Origin: Bacillus australimaris
GTDB lineage: Bacteria > Bacillota > Bacilli > Bacillales > Bacillaceae
Assembly: GCF_001307105.1 (NCBI RefSeq)
Contig: NZ_LGYN01000027.1
Span: 248,001 to 312,000 of the forward strand
Direction of reading: 5' to 3'
Length of the DNA: 64,000 bases
The translations under genes were made by a program, and so were the position numbers. The notes beneath the pieces are model-generated. The model searched no databases, was not told where the DNA came from, and worked only from the letters and a program-made list of their open reading frames with translations. Positions 53,922 through 62,945 of this stretch are shown piece after piece (within the stretch, counting starts at the first letter, position 1; each line of letters begins with the position of its first letter).

Positions 53922-54581
53922 ATGTTTAAACAAATAGACGAAAATTATCCGAGAAAAGAGCACTTTCACCATTATATGACGTTAGCCCGGTGCTCATATA
54001 GCCTGGTTATCGATTTAGACATCACAACATTGCATGCAATATTAAAAGAAAAAAAGCTAAAAGTATATCCTGTGCAAATTTATTTGTTAGCAAGGGCTGT
54101 GCAAAAAATACCGGAGTTTCGGATGGATTTAGTGAACGATGAACTTGGTCACTGGGATCTTCTCCATCCTAGTTATACGATTCTAAATAAAGAAACAAAG
54201 ACATTTTCAAGTATTTGGACGCCTTATGACGAAAATTTTGCTCGGTTTTATAAAAGTTGTATGACGGATATTGAAACTTATAGCGAAAATAACAAACTAT
54301 TTCCTAAACCTAATATGCCAGAAAATATGTTCAATATTTCAAGCCTGCCTTGGATTGATTTCACTTCTTTCCATCTTCATTTATCTACAGATGAAACTTA
54401 TTTACTGCCGATATTTACGTTAGGCAAATTCAAGGTGGAAGAAGGAAAAATCACCTTGCCCGTCGCCATTCAAGTACATCATGCTGTTTGTGACGGCTAT
54501 CATACCGGTCAATATGTGGAATATTTGAGATGGCTTATAGAACATTGTGAAGAGTGGTTAAGCGATTCATTGTATACTTAA
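53922..54581 (+). CDS. cat: Chloramphenicol acetyltransferase, type A (cat-86-like)
   Basis: Trimeric enzyme that acetylates and inactivates chloramphenicol. It has 219 residues (cat-86 has 220). The catalytic His and structural Asp are in VHHAVCDGYHTGQYV (HHxxxDG) near residue 190; NISSLPWIDFTSF is the other conserved block. The ATG at 53922 is 5 bases after the attenuator stem, which holds its ribosome site. The gene was first found on the B. pumilus chromosome, which supports the organism call. Confidence 0.95.
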   Translation: MFKQIDENYPRKEHFHHYMTLARCSYSLVIDLDITTLHAILKEKKLKVYPVQIYLLARAVQKIPEFRMDLVNDELGHWDLLHPSYTILNKETKTFSSIWTPYDENFARFYKSCMTDIETYSENNKLFPKPNMPENMFNISSLPWIDFTSFHLHLSTDETYLLPIFTLGKFKVEEGKITLPVAIQVHHAVCDGYHTGQYVEYLRWLIEHCEEWLSDSLYT

Positions 54582-54693
54582 CAGAAGTGTTTCGAGAAAT
54601 TCAGAAGTAGTCGAGAATGTTACAAATGCGAAAATTATATTGAAAAAAGATGAGAATGGCGGTTTTATTTTAACAGGATACCCTGTTAAATAG
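54580..54693 (+). pseudogene. C-terminal stub of a polymorphic toxin
   Basis: An open frame without start codon whose last 34 codons read ...VVENVTNAKIILKKDENGGFILTGYPVK-stop. Ending with a basic strand, GG-F-I-LTGYP and a stop is typical of C-terminal RNase toxin domains of CDI/LXG-type proteins. It is only about 38 codons long and is cut off by the cat 3' end. The next gene, 17 bases on, looks like an immunity protein. Confidence 0.6.
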
Positions 54694-54709
54694 AAAGAAG
54701 GATGATTAA

Positions 54710-55009
54710 ATGAATGAGAGTGACAGTTATTTAGAAGAGTTAGAAGATTTTTTAGGTGGCACATTTCATCAGGATATCGATTCACCAGAAGAAGCGATAA
54801 ATGAGTTTATTCATGAAGCTAGCAAGGAATGTCTGCTGTCTACTATAAAGGATTGTCAGGATTTTTTGAATAGTCCTTTAACAATACAAGAAAAAGAAAG
54901 TTTTATCGAAAATAATGCAGAAATCTACTTTCCTGCGATCTCATTAAGCCCTTTACAGTGGTTTAATAAAATAATAGAAGAAATGAAAGAAGCAGTGAAA
55001 ATGAAGTAA
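54710..55009 (+). CDS. Probable CdiI-type immunity protein
   Basis: A 99-residue acidic, helical protein (MNESDSYLEELEDFLGGTFHQDIDSPEEAI...). The start resembles the contact-dependent growth-inhibition immunity family (short helical proteins with a YLxxLEDxLGGxFHQD-like beginning), recalled from memory. AGAAGGATG is a modest ribosome site. The gene directly follows a toxin C-terminal stub, the usual toxin-immunity order, so it is probably an orphan immunity gene. Confidence 0.65.
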   Translation: MNESDSYLEELEDFLGGTFHQDIDSPEEAINEFIHEASKECLLSTIKDCQDFLNSPLTIQEKESFIENNAEIYFPAISLSPLQWFNKIIEEMKEAVKMK

Positions 55010-55320
55010 TAAAATGAACCTTGATTGGCTATTGCCTTTCAAGGTTTTTTGTGTCTATTGTTCATCAAACCGAGAAAAAGATGATCTTGTTTCTATGTGG
55101 ATCATCGTATGATAAACAAAACGAACGTAAATATTTTGTTCAGAAGGAATAACCTGCGGATGCTGGCATTGAGTACTTTAAGTGCCTTGTACTTGGCTGG
55201 CACTTTTTTATATCTACTGATAAATTCCTTATTGAAGGAAGGAATTGAATGGGATTGTAATTTGAGGTTTTAAAATGGTAAATGATATACTGGTCTCATT
55301 AGAAATAGGAGGCATCCACG
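55010..55320. other. Intergenic region with two hairpins
   Basis: A terminator for the immunity gene stands at about 55016-55057 (AACCTTGA / TCAAGGTT, T-run). A second hairpin with T-run (AGTGCC / TGGCACT) is at about 55175-55212, without a gene between. The stretch 55060-55175 could encode a small RNA, but only the hairpin supports this. Confidence 0.5.
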
Positions 55321-56151
55321 TTGAAACCATTCTGGGAGAAAGAAGAAGAGAGTCCTTTCACGTTACAAAAGATAGATGAGGAAAAAATTCTTGAAGTAGA
55401 GGGAACACTTGGTGTCACTTTACCTGATACATACAAACAGCTCATTTTAGAATGGAACGGTGGTTTTACAGTTCGTAATGCGTTTCCAACCGAAAAGCCG
55501 AATTCATGGGCAGATGATCATGTTCAGTTTGACCATCTAAGAGGCATCGCCAAAGGGGATGGAATTATGAGTAGTCCTCAGTTAAGTGATGAATTGGAGC
55601 TGCCTCAGGGACTTATTTTCATCAGCGGAGAAGAAGATACATGGATCGCAATGGATTATCGACAAACGAAAGAACATCCTCCTATTCACTATTTCGATTT
55701 AGAGCTGGAAGTAGATTTTAAGCTGGCAGATAGTTTCGATGAATTTATTGAGCAGTTATATACAGCTGAAGATGTGATGGTCGAGGTAGTAGAGATTGAT
55801 GAGGAATGCTCGGATTTGTATATCAGTAAAGATGAGCTTGAACAAATTTTTGAGAGACAAGACCTTCGTCAGCAGAATCTCTTTAAAATGGCACATTATC
55901 CGATGGAAGACATTGAAGAGATCGCATGGTTTTTCTTTCGTATGAAACAATGCATTCAACAGATAAAAGATCAACATGTTTTGTATGAAACAGCCGCTGC
56001 CATTCACTCCATCCTTTTGTTAAATCCAGATATGCCAAGGAATGACCGTATCAATAAAGAGCTGCAAGAAATTGCTGAGTTTCTAGAGAATAGCGGAGAG
56101 TCTCTTACCGTCCTTTTGGGAGAGGACATTCATCCAGTGAAAAAGCCGTAG
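55321..56151 (+). CDS. SMI1/KNR4 (SUKH) family protein
   Basis: A 276-residue protein. The N-terminal 140 residues form a SUKH domain: LGVTLPDTYKQLILEWNGG is the hallmark (LP-x-x-Y-x-x-x-L-x-x-x-NGG), then LIFISGEEDTWIAMDYR. The C-terminal half is helical and acidic. SUKH proteins are often immunity proteins of toxin systems. The TTG start follows GGAGG. It lies 310 bases after the probable immunity gene, so this may be a small immunity array. Confidence 0.82.
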   Translation: MKPFWEKEEESPFTLQKIDEEKILEVEGTLGVTLPDTYKQLILEWNGGFTVRNAFPTEKPNSWADDHVQFDHLRGIAKGDGIMSSPQLSDELELPQGLIFISGEEDTWIAMDYRQTKEHPPIHYFDLELEVDFKLADSFDEFIEQLYTAEDVMVEVVEIDEECSDLYISKDELEQIFERQDLRQQNLFKMAHYPMEDIEEIAWFFFRMKQCIQQIKDQHVLYETAAAIHSILLLNPDMPRNDRINKELQEIAEFLENSGESLTVLLGEDIHPVKKP

Positions 56152-56154
56152 TAA

Positions 56155-56186
56155 AAGAAGAAAAGCCCTTAAAAGGGCTTTTTGAT
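56155..56186. terminator. Terminator after the SUKH gene
   Basis: AAAAGCCCTT / AAGGGCTTTT hairpin, shared with the converging gene. Confidence 0.85.
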
Positions 56187-56441
56187 TTTAGTTTGTGATT
56201 TCTTTTTATGTAAAGTGTTGATGATGAATAATGCAATAAATGAAGTAATGAATGAGAATAAAGCATAAACAAAGGCCCAGCCTATAAAGGAGGCATTAAA
56301 AAGTGTAAATGTCAGGATGAGCAATATCATAAAGCTCAAAACTGGCATGAAATAAACTTTTTGTACAAACAATGTGACGATAAATGAAACGACGATAATA
56401 CTTATTGGAAGCAAGCCAAATGCGAATTCTAAATGAGTCAT
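56169..56441 (-). CDS. Small membrane protein, DUF2651/YbeF-like
   Basis: A 90-residue protein with three membrane helices (about residues 5-25, 30-47, 51-73) and a Lys-rich tail (HKKKSQTKIKKP). It resembles small Bacillus proteins of the YbeF type by layout, not certain. The ATG at 56441 has GGGAGAA upstream. Function unknown. Confidence 0.7.
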   Translation of the reverse strand: MTHLEFAFGLLPISIIVVSFIVTLFVQKVYFMPVLSFMILLILTFTLFNASFIGWAFVYALFSFITSFIALFIINTLHKKKSQTKIKKPF

Positions 56442-56848
56442 ATCAATTCTCCCTTTAGATTACTTAAATCATTCAATATATCTCTAATAAACTCATGCTG
56501 ACTTGTCCTATATGTCGGTGGTTTTTGAGTTTAATTGCATAAGTCAAAAAAATTAATGATTATATCATAACATTATTGATGACAATTATGTATTAATATG
56601 GAATATGTTGATAAACTTATTATCTAATGATCTTGAACTCTCCTTACCTAGCTACAGTGATCATCGTACTTGTAGTCAGTCTGTAAGTAATGCAATTAGC
56701 CAATCTTACGGAAAGCATTTCGAGCATTATAGAAAAGTTCTTTTTTATATAGAAGGTTGATTATAAGCGGTTTTGAATTTTTTTATCATAAGTTACAATC
56801 TATCCAAAATCCATTAAAATAAAGAAAAACTGATAAAGGAGCAACCAT
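56442..56848. other. Intergenic region without recognisable gene
   Basis: Four hundred AT-rich bases. No open frame with a good start, no RNA motif; only the promoters of the flanking divergent genes are expected here. Confidence 0.6.
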
Positions 56849-57373
56849 ATGAATTTCAATTTAAATGAAGCGTTGGATATGTTGAGTCGAACTCCTCACA
56901 CGTTAGAAAGTCTTTTGTCGGGTTTATCGAAGGATTGGCTTCACAGCCGTGAAGGGGAGGGGACGTGGAATCCAGTGGAAGTCATTGAACATTTGATTGA
57001 AGCAGAGAAATTCAACTGGATTCCTCGATTAAATGTGATTCTTGCTGATGGAGAGAATACCCCATTTCCTGCGTTTGACCGCTATTCTCATTTGAATCAA
57101 TCTGAAAGACAGATAGATCAAGCACTAGCTGAGTTTGAGCATGTGAGAAAGGAGAATGTGGCATACATACAGCGCATGACACATTCAGGCCTTGATGTAG
57201 AGAAAAAGGGACTCCACCCGGAGTTTGGGGTAGTGCAAGTTCGTGAATTACTCTCTGCGTGGGTGGTCCATGATTTCACACATATATCCCAGATTGTTCG
57301 GGTCATGGCGGAACGATATCGAACCGATGTGGGCCCGTGGAGCGCTTATTTAGGGATTTTGAATAGAAAATAA
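56849..57373 (+). CDS. DinB-fold protein (DinB superfamily)
   Basis: A 174-residue four-helix protein of the DinB/YfiT superfamily. Three His ligands for a metal are plausible: His in VIEHLIEAE, and two in [12 protein letters not shown] (H-x3-H). The ATG follows AAAGGAG. Members act as metal-dependent thiol-S-transferases (bacillithiol) or have unknown roles; no specific activity can be assigned. Confidence 0.82.
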   Translation: MNFNLNEALDMLSRTPHTLESLLSGLSKDWLHSREGEGTWNPVEVIEHLIEAEKFNWIPRLNVILADGENTPFPAFDRYSHLNQSERQIDQALAEFEHVRKENVAYIQRMTHSGLDVEKKGLHPEFGVVQVRELLSAWVVHDFTHISQIVRVMAERYRTDVGPWSAYLGILNRK

Positions 57374-57377
57374 ATGT

Positions 57378-57941
57378 TTAATGACGCTTAGCGGCCCACT
57401 CAGATTGAAGAATGGCATATTGATATTCATCGACCCAATGTCCCTTGGTCATATAATTTTGCAGCAAATGTCCTTCGCGTCTCATTCCTAAACGTTCCAG
57501 CACTCGAATGGATTTTTCGTTGCGTACATCTGTAAAGGCAATGATTTTATGTTTGTTCAGTGTCATAAAAATATATTCAATGATTGAATTCAGAGCTTCG
57601 TGAATATAGCCCATTCCTTGATATTCAGGCGCGAGTGTAAATCCTATTTCAACGATTCTAGGCTCGCTGTCAAGTGTATGAATGGCACAATCTCCTATCA
57701 GCTGATTGGATTCAGATAAGGCAATCGCATATTGAAACCAAGACCCCGGTTGATTAGGTTTTTGTGTCATTTGATGTTGAACAAATGATTCAGCTTCTTC
57801 GTACGTATAGTTTTCCCAAGATTGAAATTTTGCAATAGAGGGATTTGCTCGGTACTGATAAAACGGTTCGATATCTTGCCTATCAAATTGGCGGATAACC
57901 ACTCGGTTTGTCTTTGTGAATATGTTGTTTGCATTTTTCAT
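57378..57941 (-). CDS. GNAT acetyltransferase, RimJ/RimL type
   Basis: A 187-residue N-acetyltransferase. The acetyl-CoA motif is FTLAPEYQGMGYIHEAL (about residues 104-120), then ENEKSIRVLERLGMRREGH near the end, the typical RimJ/RimL pattern. It converges with the DinB-fold gene (4 bases between the stops). It is preceded by a LysR gene on the same strand. Substrate not known. Confidence 0.87.
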   Translation of the reverse strand: MKNANNIFTKTNRVVIRQFDRQDIEPFYQYRANPSIAKFQSWENYTYEEAESFVQHQMTQKPNQPGSWFQYAIALSESNQLIGDCAIHTLDSEPRIVEIGFTLAPEYQGMGYIHEALNSIIEYIFMTLNKHKIIAFTDVRNEKSIRVLERLGMRREGHLLQNYMTKGHWVDEYQYAILQSEWAAKRH

Positions 57942-57957
57942 GTCTTAACCTCACTTT

Positions 57958-58848
57958 TTAGTTAGTTCTTGATTTGAAAAAGTCGATCAGCCATTCAGAT
58001 AGCTGTTCTTGTGCTTTGCTGACAAATCGATCTGCATAATAAATTAATTCCAAGTGACGAACAGGTGCTGGCTCAGCAATAGGTATCGAAATAATATTGG
58101 GCCACGTCGAATGTTGATTTAGTAATCCTCTTGGCTGTATGGTTGCACCAACACCAGCCTCAACCAGCTGTAATAACGAAGAGGCGGATCCAACCTCCAT
58201 GACAGTGTCCAGTTCAACACCCTGTTCTTTACAGACGTCATCTACTAAATCCCTTCCTAAATACCCCCTCGGATACATGACCAAAGCATGCTGCGTCAGC
58301 TCTTCCAATGTCACTTCACTCTTTTGTGCTAAATCACTTTTTGAATGAACAAATAATTCGTATGGCTCACTTCCAAGTGGAATTTGAACGAGACGCTTAT
58401 CTGCAGGCCCTCGCAGTCCGATGCCGAGATCTACTTTGTGTGAAAGGACTTCTTCACGAACGAAGATATTTGAATAGGCCTTCAGATTTGTTTCAGGATA
58501 AAGTGTTTTAAATTCTACAAAAAGTGGGACTAGCTGAAAATCAAGATCGGAGGGGAGTACTGCGAGACGAACCGTTCCACGTTTTTCAGATAACAATTCT
58601 TTCATCGCATTTTTTGCATCTCTTTCAGCTTGAAGCATTTTCATGCCATATTGATAAAGCAGTGAACCAGCTTCGGTCGCCACGACCTTTTTGCCGATTC
58701 GATCAAAGAGCGGCATCCCAACTTCTGCTTCAAGCAGTCGAATCTGCTGGCTAAGTGTAGGCTGTGAAATGCCTAAATGCTCCGCAGCTTTAGTGAAATG
58801 AAGATGATCGAATACAGCCATAAAATACGTAATATGTCTAGTGTCCAT
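57958..58848 (-). CDS. LysR-family transcriptional regulator (YybE-like)
   Basis: A 296-residue regulator with the N-terminal HTH (MDTRHITYFMAVFDHLHFTKAAEHLGISQPTLSQQIRLLE region, seen as HFTKAAE and SQPTLSQQI) and an effector-binding domain ending in FVSKAQEQLSEWL. It is divergent from an MFS transporter with 125 bases between. The pair matches B. subtilis yybE-yybF by family and orientation. Confidence 0.88.
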   Translation of the reverse strand: MDTRHITYFMAVFDHLHFTKAAEHLGISQPTLSQQIRLLEAEVGMPLFDRIGKKVVATEAGSLLYQYGMKMLQAERDAKNAMKELLSEKRGTVRLAVLPSDLDFQLVPLFVEFKTLYPETNLKAYSNIFVREEVLSHKVDLGIGLRGPADKRLVQIPLGSEPYELFVHSKSDLAQKSEVTLEELTQHALVMYPRGYLGRDLVDDVCKEQGVELDTVMEVGSASSLLQLVEAGVGATIQPRGLLNQHSTWPNIISIPIAEPAPVRHLELIYYADRFVSKAQEQLSEWLIDFFKSRTN

Positions 58849-58973
58849 CTGTCATCCTTTCATCTATGATAGTATTTTACTATCATCATAATACAAATTA
58901 TTGTATTGAACAATGAATGCTGCAGACTTATACTCAAAGTAACGTCAACAAGCAGAGAGAAAGAAGGGTATTC

Positions 58974-60131
58974 ATGAAAAAAATATATTATTTAGCCGCT
59001 TTATTTTTAGCCGCATTAAACTTGCGTCCGATTATTACGTCCGTGGCTTCCATGATGAGCATGATCCAATCAGAGCTTGGTGTAAATGCACTGACAGCAA
59101 GTCTTTTGACCACTTTGCCTGTCCTTTGTATGGGTGTATTTGCTCCCATTGCAACGACACTCAGCCGGCGTTTTGGATTAGAGAGAACACTTTTTTTCTC
59201 AATTCTTCTCATCACGATTGCCACCGCACTGCGTGGTACAAGCCAATCGGTTGCTATCCTGCTCATGACTGCGTTTGCTGGAGGGGTAGGGATTAGCTTC
59301 GCGGGTCCTTTATTGTCTAGTTTTATTAAAAAGTATTTCCCGAGAAATCCTGGTATCGTCAGTGTGTATTCAATTTCGATGACGATAGGTGCAGCACTCG
59401 CTTCTGGCTTCACCATTCCAATTTATCTACGCAGTCAGCATCACCTTACGTTTGCATTGTCTTGCTGGGCTATTCTAGGGGTTATTGCACTTATTCTATG
59501 GATTGGTTTAGCTCGTAAAAATGAGCAGAGTGATGATGTCACCTTGCCGCTAAAATTGCCGCTGCGAAACAAAAAAGCCATTCAATTTACCTTGTTTTTT
59601 GGTTTCATGTCCAGTATGTTTTATTCTTTGACAGCATGGATTTCACCGATTGCTCTTAGCTTCGGAAACAGTCCGCAGTATGCTGCCACGATGCTGACGA
59701 TCTTTACACTTATTCAGATTCCGGTGGCACTACTCGTTCCAGCGGTTGTCACTCGATTAGGAAAACCGAAATTATTTCTCATCCTATGCAGTGTGTCTGA
59801 ACTCATTGGACTTATCTTTCTTCTTCTATCAATGCCGATCTTACCAGCTGTCATTTTCCTAGGTATGGGTGCAGGTGGATTATTTCCTTTAGCACTGATG
59901 CTCCCGATTATGGAGACGCGCACTCCGGAGGAAGCCGGAACATGGTCAGCGATGTCGCAGATGGGCGGGTATATCATGGGTGGATTCGGTCCGTTTTTCA
60001 TTGGCCTTGTTTTCGATCTAAGCGGACATTTTTATGCGTCCATTGTTGCAATGCTTGTCATCGTCATGCTGATGATTGGCGTTCAGTTATCCATGAATCT
60101 CGGTAAAAAGCGTGAAATAGAAGTCAATTAA
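58974..60131 (+). CDS. CynX-type MFS transporter (YybF-like)
   Basis: A 385-residue MFS exporter-like protein with about 12 helices and the block LNLRPIITSVASMMSMI at the start, shared with the transporter at 48770-49993. The ATG at 58974 is preceded by AGAAGGG; the longer frame from 58917 lacks a site. It is probably activated by the divergent LysR protein. Substrate unknown. Confidence 0.85.
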   Translation: MKKIYYLAALFLAALNLRPIITSVASMMSMIQSELGVNALTASLLTTLPVLCMGVFAPIATTLSRRFGLERTLFFSILLITIATALRGTSQSVAILLMTAFAGGVGISFAGPLLSSFIKKYFPRNPGIVSVYSISMTIGAALASGFTIPIYLRSQHHLTFALSCWAILGVIALILWIGLARKNEQSDDVTLPLKLPLRNKKAIQFTLFFGFMSSMFYSLTAWISPIALSFGNSPQYAATMLTIFTLIQIPVALLVPAVVTRLGKPKLFLILCSVSELIGLIFLLLSMPILPAVIFLGMGAGGLFPLALMLPIMETRTPEEAGTWSAMSQMGGYIMGGFGPFFIGLVFDLSGHFYASIVAMLVIVMLMIGVQLSMNLGKKREIEVN

Positions 60132-60149
60132 TTATGATTGCTCAATTGA

Positions 60150-60194
60150 ATCGCCACAGCCTATTTTAAGATTAGGCTGTGGCGATTATTTTGC
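60150..60194 (+). terminator. Possible terminator after the MFS gene
   Basis: AATCGCCACAGCC / GGCTGTGGCGATT perfect stem with a short T-run after it. Confidence 0.8.
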
Positions 60195-60215
60195 TCAGAA
60201 GCTGCACCTGAACAT

Positions 60216-61610
60216 TTATCGTGCAAGATACTTTTCAACTTTCTGACTAGCCATTTCTGCGGCCTCCATGATGATTTCACCTAATGTTGGATGAGGGTGA
60301 ATTGTCATTGCTAAATCTTCTGCGGTAGCACCTATTTCAATAGAAAGAGAAAGTTCTGATATAAGAGTAGATGCTTCAGCCCCTACGATTTGTGCTCCTA
60401 AAATAAGGCCAGATTCAGCATGTGCTACAACCTTTACAAAACCCTCTGGTTCTTTTAATGCCAGCGCACGACCATTAATGTAGAACATTGATTTCCCAAT
60501 GACAGTCGGAATGGATTGTTGCTTGCAATCCGTTTCGCTCAGTCCAACGCTCGTCAATTCTGGGCTGGAAAAAACAACAAGTGGGATCGCTTTATAATCT
60601 ATCATCGAAGGTTTACCAGCGATTGCTTCTGCTGCAACCTTCGCTTCATAGGAAGCTTTATGAGCCAGAGCAGGGCCTTCGGTGATATCACCAATGGCAT
60701 ATATGTGCGGGATTGATGTTCTGCATTGTTCATCAATTTCAATACGTCCGTGAGGGGGAATAGACAACCCGATAGAATCAAGACCTAATGTACCGTCTGT
60801 ATTCGGTTTTCTTCCGACAGTAATCAATGCATATTCCGCTTTCACCGTGTAGCTTTCTTTCTGTTTTTCATAATGAAGATCAATTCCGCTTATATGCTGC
60901 TCGGCATCTGTGACGTTTGCTCCTGTAATAATCGTGATTTTATCTCCTTTTAATTGACGAACGACAGGTGAGACAAGTTCACTTTCAAAGCCAGGCAATA
61001 CTTGATTGCCTCCCTCCAAAATGGTGACTTTTGTTCCAAATCTTGCAAACATTTGCCCTAATTCAACCCCAATATAACCACCCCCAACTACGACAAGGCT
61101 TTTAGGAATCTCAGGAAGGGATAGTGCTTCAGTAGAAGACAATATATGACCTCCGAAAGGGAGTGATTTAATTTCAATTGGACGAGAGCCGGTTGCTAGT
61201 ATAAGGTGTTTGAAGCTGATTCGCTTTTCACCTTTTTCAGAATGTTGAATGACTGCTGTATACTGATCGATCAAGCTTGCCTCTCCTTCTAGAATAGTAA
61301 CTCCAGCTGACTTTAACAAAAACTGGACGCCTCCCGCTTGTTTTTCCACAACAGCTTTTTTGAACGCTTGAGCTTCCTTGAAAGAGCCGCCTTCTTGAAA
61401 ATCCCCCAACTGTGCGCGGAGTTTGAACCGCTCTGCTTCTGCTATTAGCGCCTTAGAAGGGATACAGCCTACATGGGTGCACACTCCACCTAACTGATCA
61501 CGCTCTACAATCGCTGTCTTCATGCCGAGATGAGCTGAACGTAATGCGGCCACGTAGCCTCCCGGACCTGATCCAATCACTAAAGTATCTACTGTTTCTA
61601 AATGAATCAT
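60216..61610 (-). CDS. Dihydrolipoyl dehydrogenase, stand-alone
   Basis: FAD disulfide oxidoreductase of 464 residues. FAD site VIGSGPGGYVAALRSA at the N-terminus, redox disulfide Cys44/Cys49 in GGVCTHVGCIPSKAL, NAD site VVGGGYIGVELGQMF (about 178), second FAD motif IYAIGDITEG, and the His-Glu pair in HPHPTLGEI. GGAGGTG precedes the ATG. There is no E1 or E2 gene nearby; it is divergent from a TetR regulator over a long palindrome. It may work in an inducible oxidation or detoxification path. Confidence 0.9.
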   Translation of the reverse strand: MIHLETVDTLVIGSGPGGYVAALRSAHLGMKTAIVERDQLGGVCTHVGCIPSKALIAEAERFKLRAQLGDFQEGGSFKEAQAFKKAVVEKQAGGVQFLLKSAGVTILEGEASLIDQYTAVIQHSEKGEKRISFKHLILATGSRPIEIKSLPFGGHILSSTEALSLPEIPKSLVVVGGGYIGVELGQMFARFGTKVTILEGGNQVLPGFESELVSPVVRQLKGDKITIITGANVTDAEQHISGIDLHYEKQKESYTVKAEYALITVGRKPNTDGTLGLDSIGLSIPPHGRIEIDEQCRTSIPHIYAIGDITEGPALAHKASYEAKVAAEAIAGKPSMIDYKAIPLVVFSSPELTSVGLSETDCKQQSIPTVIGKSMFYINGRALALKEPEGFVKVVAHAESGLILGAQIVGAEASTLISELSLSIEIGATAEDLAMTIHPHPTLGEIIMEAAEMASQKVEKYLAR

Positions 61611-61630
61611 TTTTGCACCTCCAACTTCAA

Positions 61631-61666
61631 AATATGATGATCATAATATATTATAGTCATCATATT
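61631..61666. promoter_or_regulatory. Palindromic operator between lpd and tetR
   Basis: An inverted repeat of 18 + 18 bases (AATATGATGATCATAATA / TATTATAGTCATCATATT), only two mismatches, just upstream of the lipoamide dehydrogenase gene. A related AT-rich copy (AATATGATCAATATAATATT) occurs near 61729-61748 before the TetR gene. Confidence 0.78.
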
Positions 61667-61796
61667 TTGGTGAAGTCAATCCCATCTGAGTGTGGAAATA
61701 TGAATTTCAGTCAAATTGACACAAGATAATATGATCAATATAATATTTTGATAAACACGCTTAGAAAGAGTGAAAGAGAAGGAGGTTCGAAAAGAG

Positions 61797-62366
61797 ATGC
61801 CTTATCCGGCAGGTCATAAGTTAAAAGTTCGTGAACAGATCATTACAAGTGCTGCACGAGCATTTCGAACAAATGGCGTTCGTAATATCAGTTTGCCATT
61901 CATTATGAAAGGAGCAGGCCTAACTCATGGAGGGTTTTATGCTCACTTTAAGAACAAGGATCAGCTGGTGATAGAGACTTTTCATTTTGCTATCACTGAT
62001 ACGATCAAGCTGCTGCAAAGTGTTGCAGACAAGAAAGCAGATCAGCCTCGAATTGAGATGATCATTGAATTCTATTTAAGCTCCGTTCACCGTGATCAGA
62101 CGGAGGTTGGCTGTATACTGCCTGCACTGGCAGGGGAGATTTCTCAATTATCGTTAGATGTACGGAAAGCTTATACTGATGAATTGAAAAGGTTTATGGA
62201 GTTTATAGCTGATGCTGGAAATATAGATCTCTCTAAGAGTTACGCACTAGTAAGCAGCATGATTGGTACAATTGCTCTTGCACGTGCTGTCAATGATTCG
62301 CAGTTCAGTGATCAATTGTTACTGGCAGGCAGAATACAGGCAAAAGGCATTCTAGAGGCGAAGTAA
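61797..62366 (+). CDS. TetR/AcrR-family transcriptional regulator
   Basis: A 189-residue repressor. The HTH is in SAARAFRTNGVRNISLPFIMKGAGLTHGGFYAHFKNKDQLV, seen in the GLTHGGFYAHF core; the rest is the helical ligand domain with a Cys in EVGCILPALAGEI. The ATG at 61797 follows GGAGG. It is divergent from the lipoamide dehydrogenase gene and probably represses it through the palindrome between them. Confidence 0.88.
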   Translation: MPYPAGHKLKVREQIITSAARAFRTNGVRNISLPFIMKGAGLTHGGFYAHFKNKDQLVIETFHFAITDTIKLLQSVADKKADQPRIEMIIEFYLSSVHRDQTEVGCILPALAGEISQLSLDVRKAYTDELKRFMEFIADAGNIDLSKSYALVSSMIGTIALARAVNDSQFSDQLLLAGRIQAKGILEAK

Positions 62367-62396
62367 CATTCAAATAACAGCAAAGGGGATGTTGTG

Positions 62397-62816
62397 ATGT
62401 TGATTAGAGAAGCAAGCAACAAAGACTATTCAAAATTAAGACAAATTTATCTAGAATCCCGCCGTCAGAGCTTTCACTGGCTCAATCAAGAAGAAATCAT
62501 TCTGCAAGATTTTGATCAGGATACGCAGGAAGAGCAAATTTTCTTAGCTGAGGAGAACAATCAAATTCTTGGATTCATCTCTCTATATGTACCAGATCGT
62601 TTTATTCATCTTTTGTTTGTACATCCAGATGCAGCTGGTCAAGGGGCTGGCGATCTGCTGCTCAAACACGCTGTTAAAGTACTGGGAACACCAGTCACAT
62701 TAAAGTGTGTCTCCGAAAATCACAAAGCTTTGTCTTTTTATCGAAAAAGGGGCTGGAAGGCTGTTGTAGAAGAAGGAGAACCTGGAGCGAAATACTGGGT
62801 ACTTACTTATGAATAG
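62397..62816 (+). CDS. GNAT-family acetyltransferase
   Basis: A 139-residue acetyltransferase. The cofactor loop is LFVHPDAAGQGAGDLLLKHA (about residues 77-96), followed by CVSENHKALSFYRKRGWKAV. The start is the ATG after a GTG, with AAAGGGG upstream. It follows the TetR gene by 31 bases on the same strand and may be cotranscribed. Substrate unknown. Confidence 0.85.
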   Translation: MLIREASNKDYSKLRQIYLESRRQSFHWLNQEEIILQDFDQDTQEEQIFLAEENNQILGFISLYVPDRFIHLLFVHPDAAGQGAGDLLLKHAVKVLGTPVTLKCVSENHKALSFYRKRGWKAVVEEGEPGAKYWVLTYE

Positions 62817-62945
62817 ATATCATTTTATCTGATCATTCACATGGCCCTCAACTGGGTCTTTTTGCGGTTTCTTTTCGGTGTCGAATGATTCATGAAATGA
62901 TAATATATGTCATTATAGGGAAAATAGAGGAAGGGGTAAGGGCTG

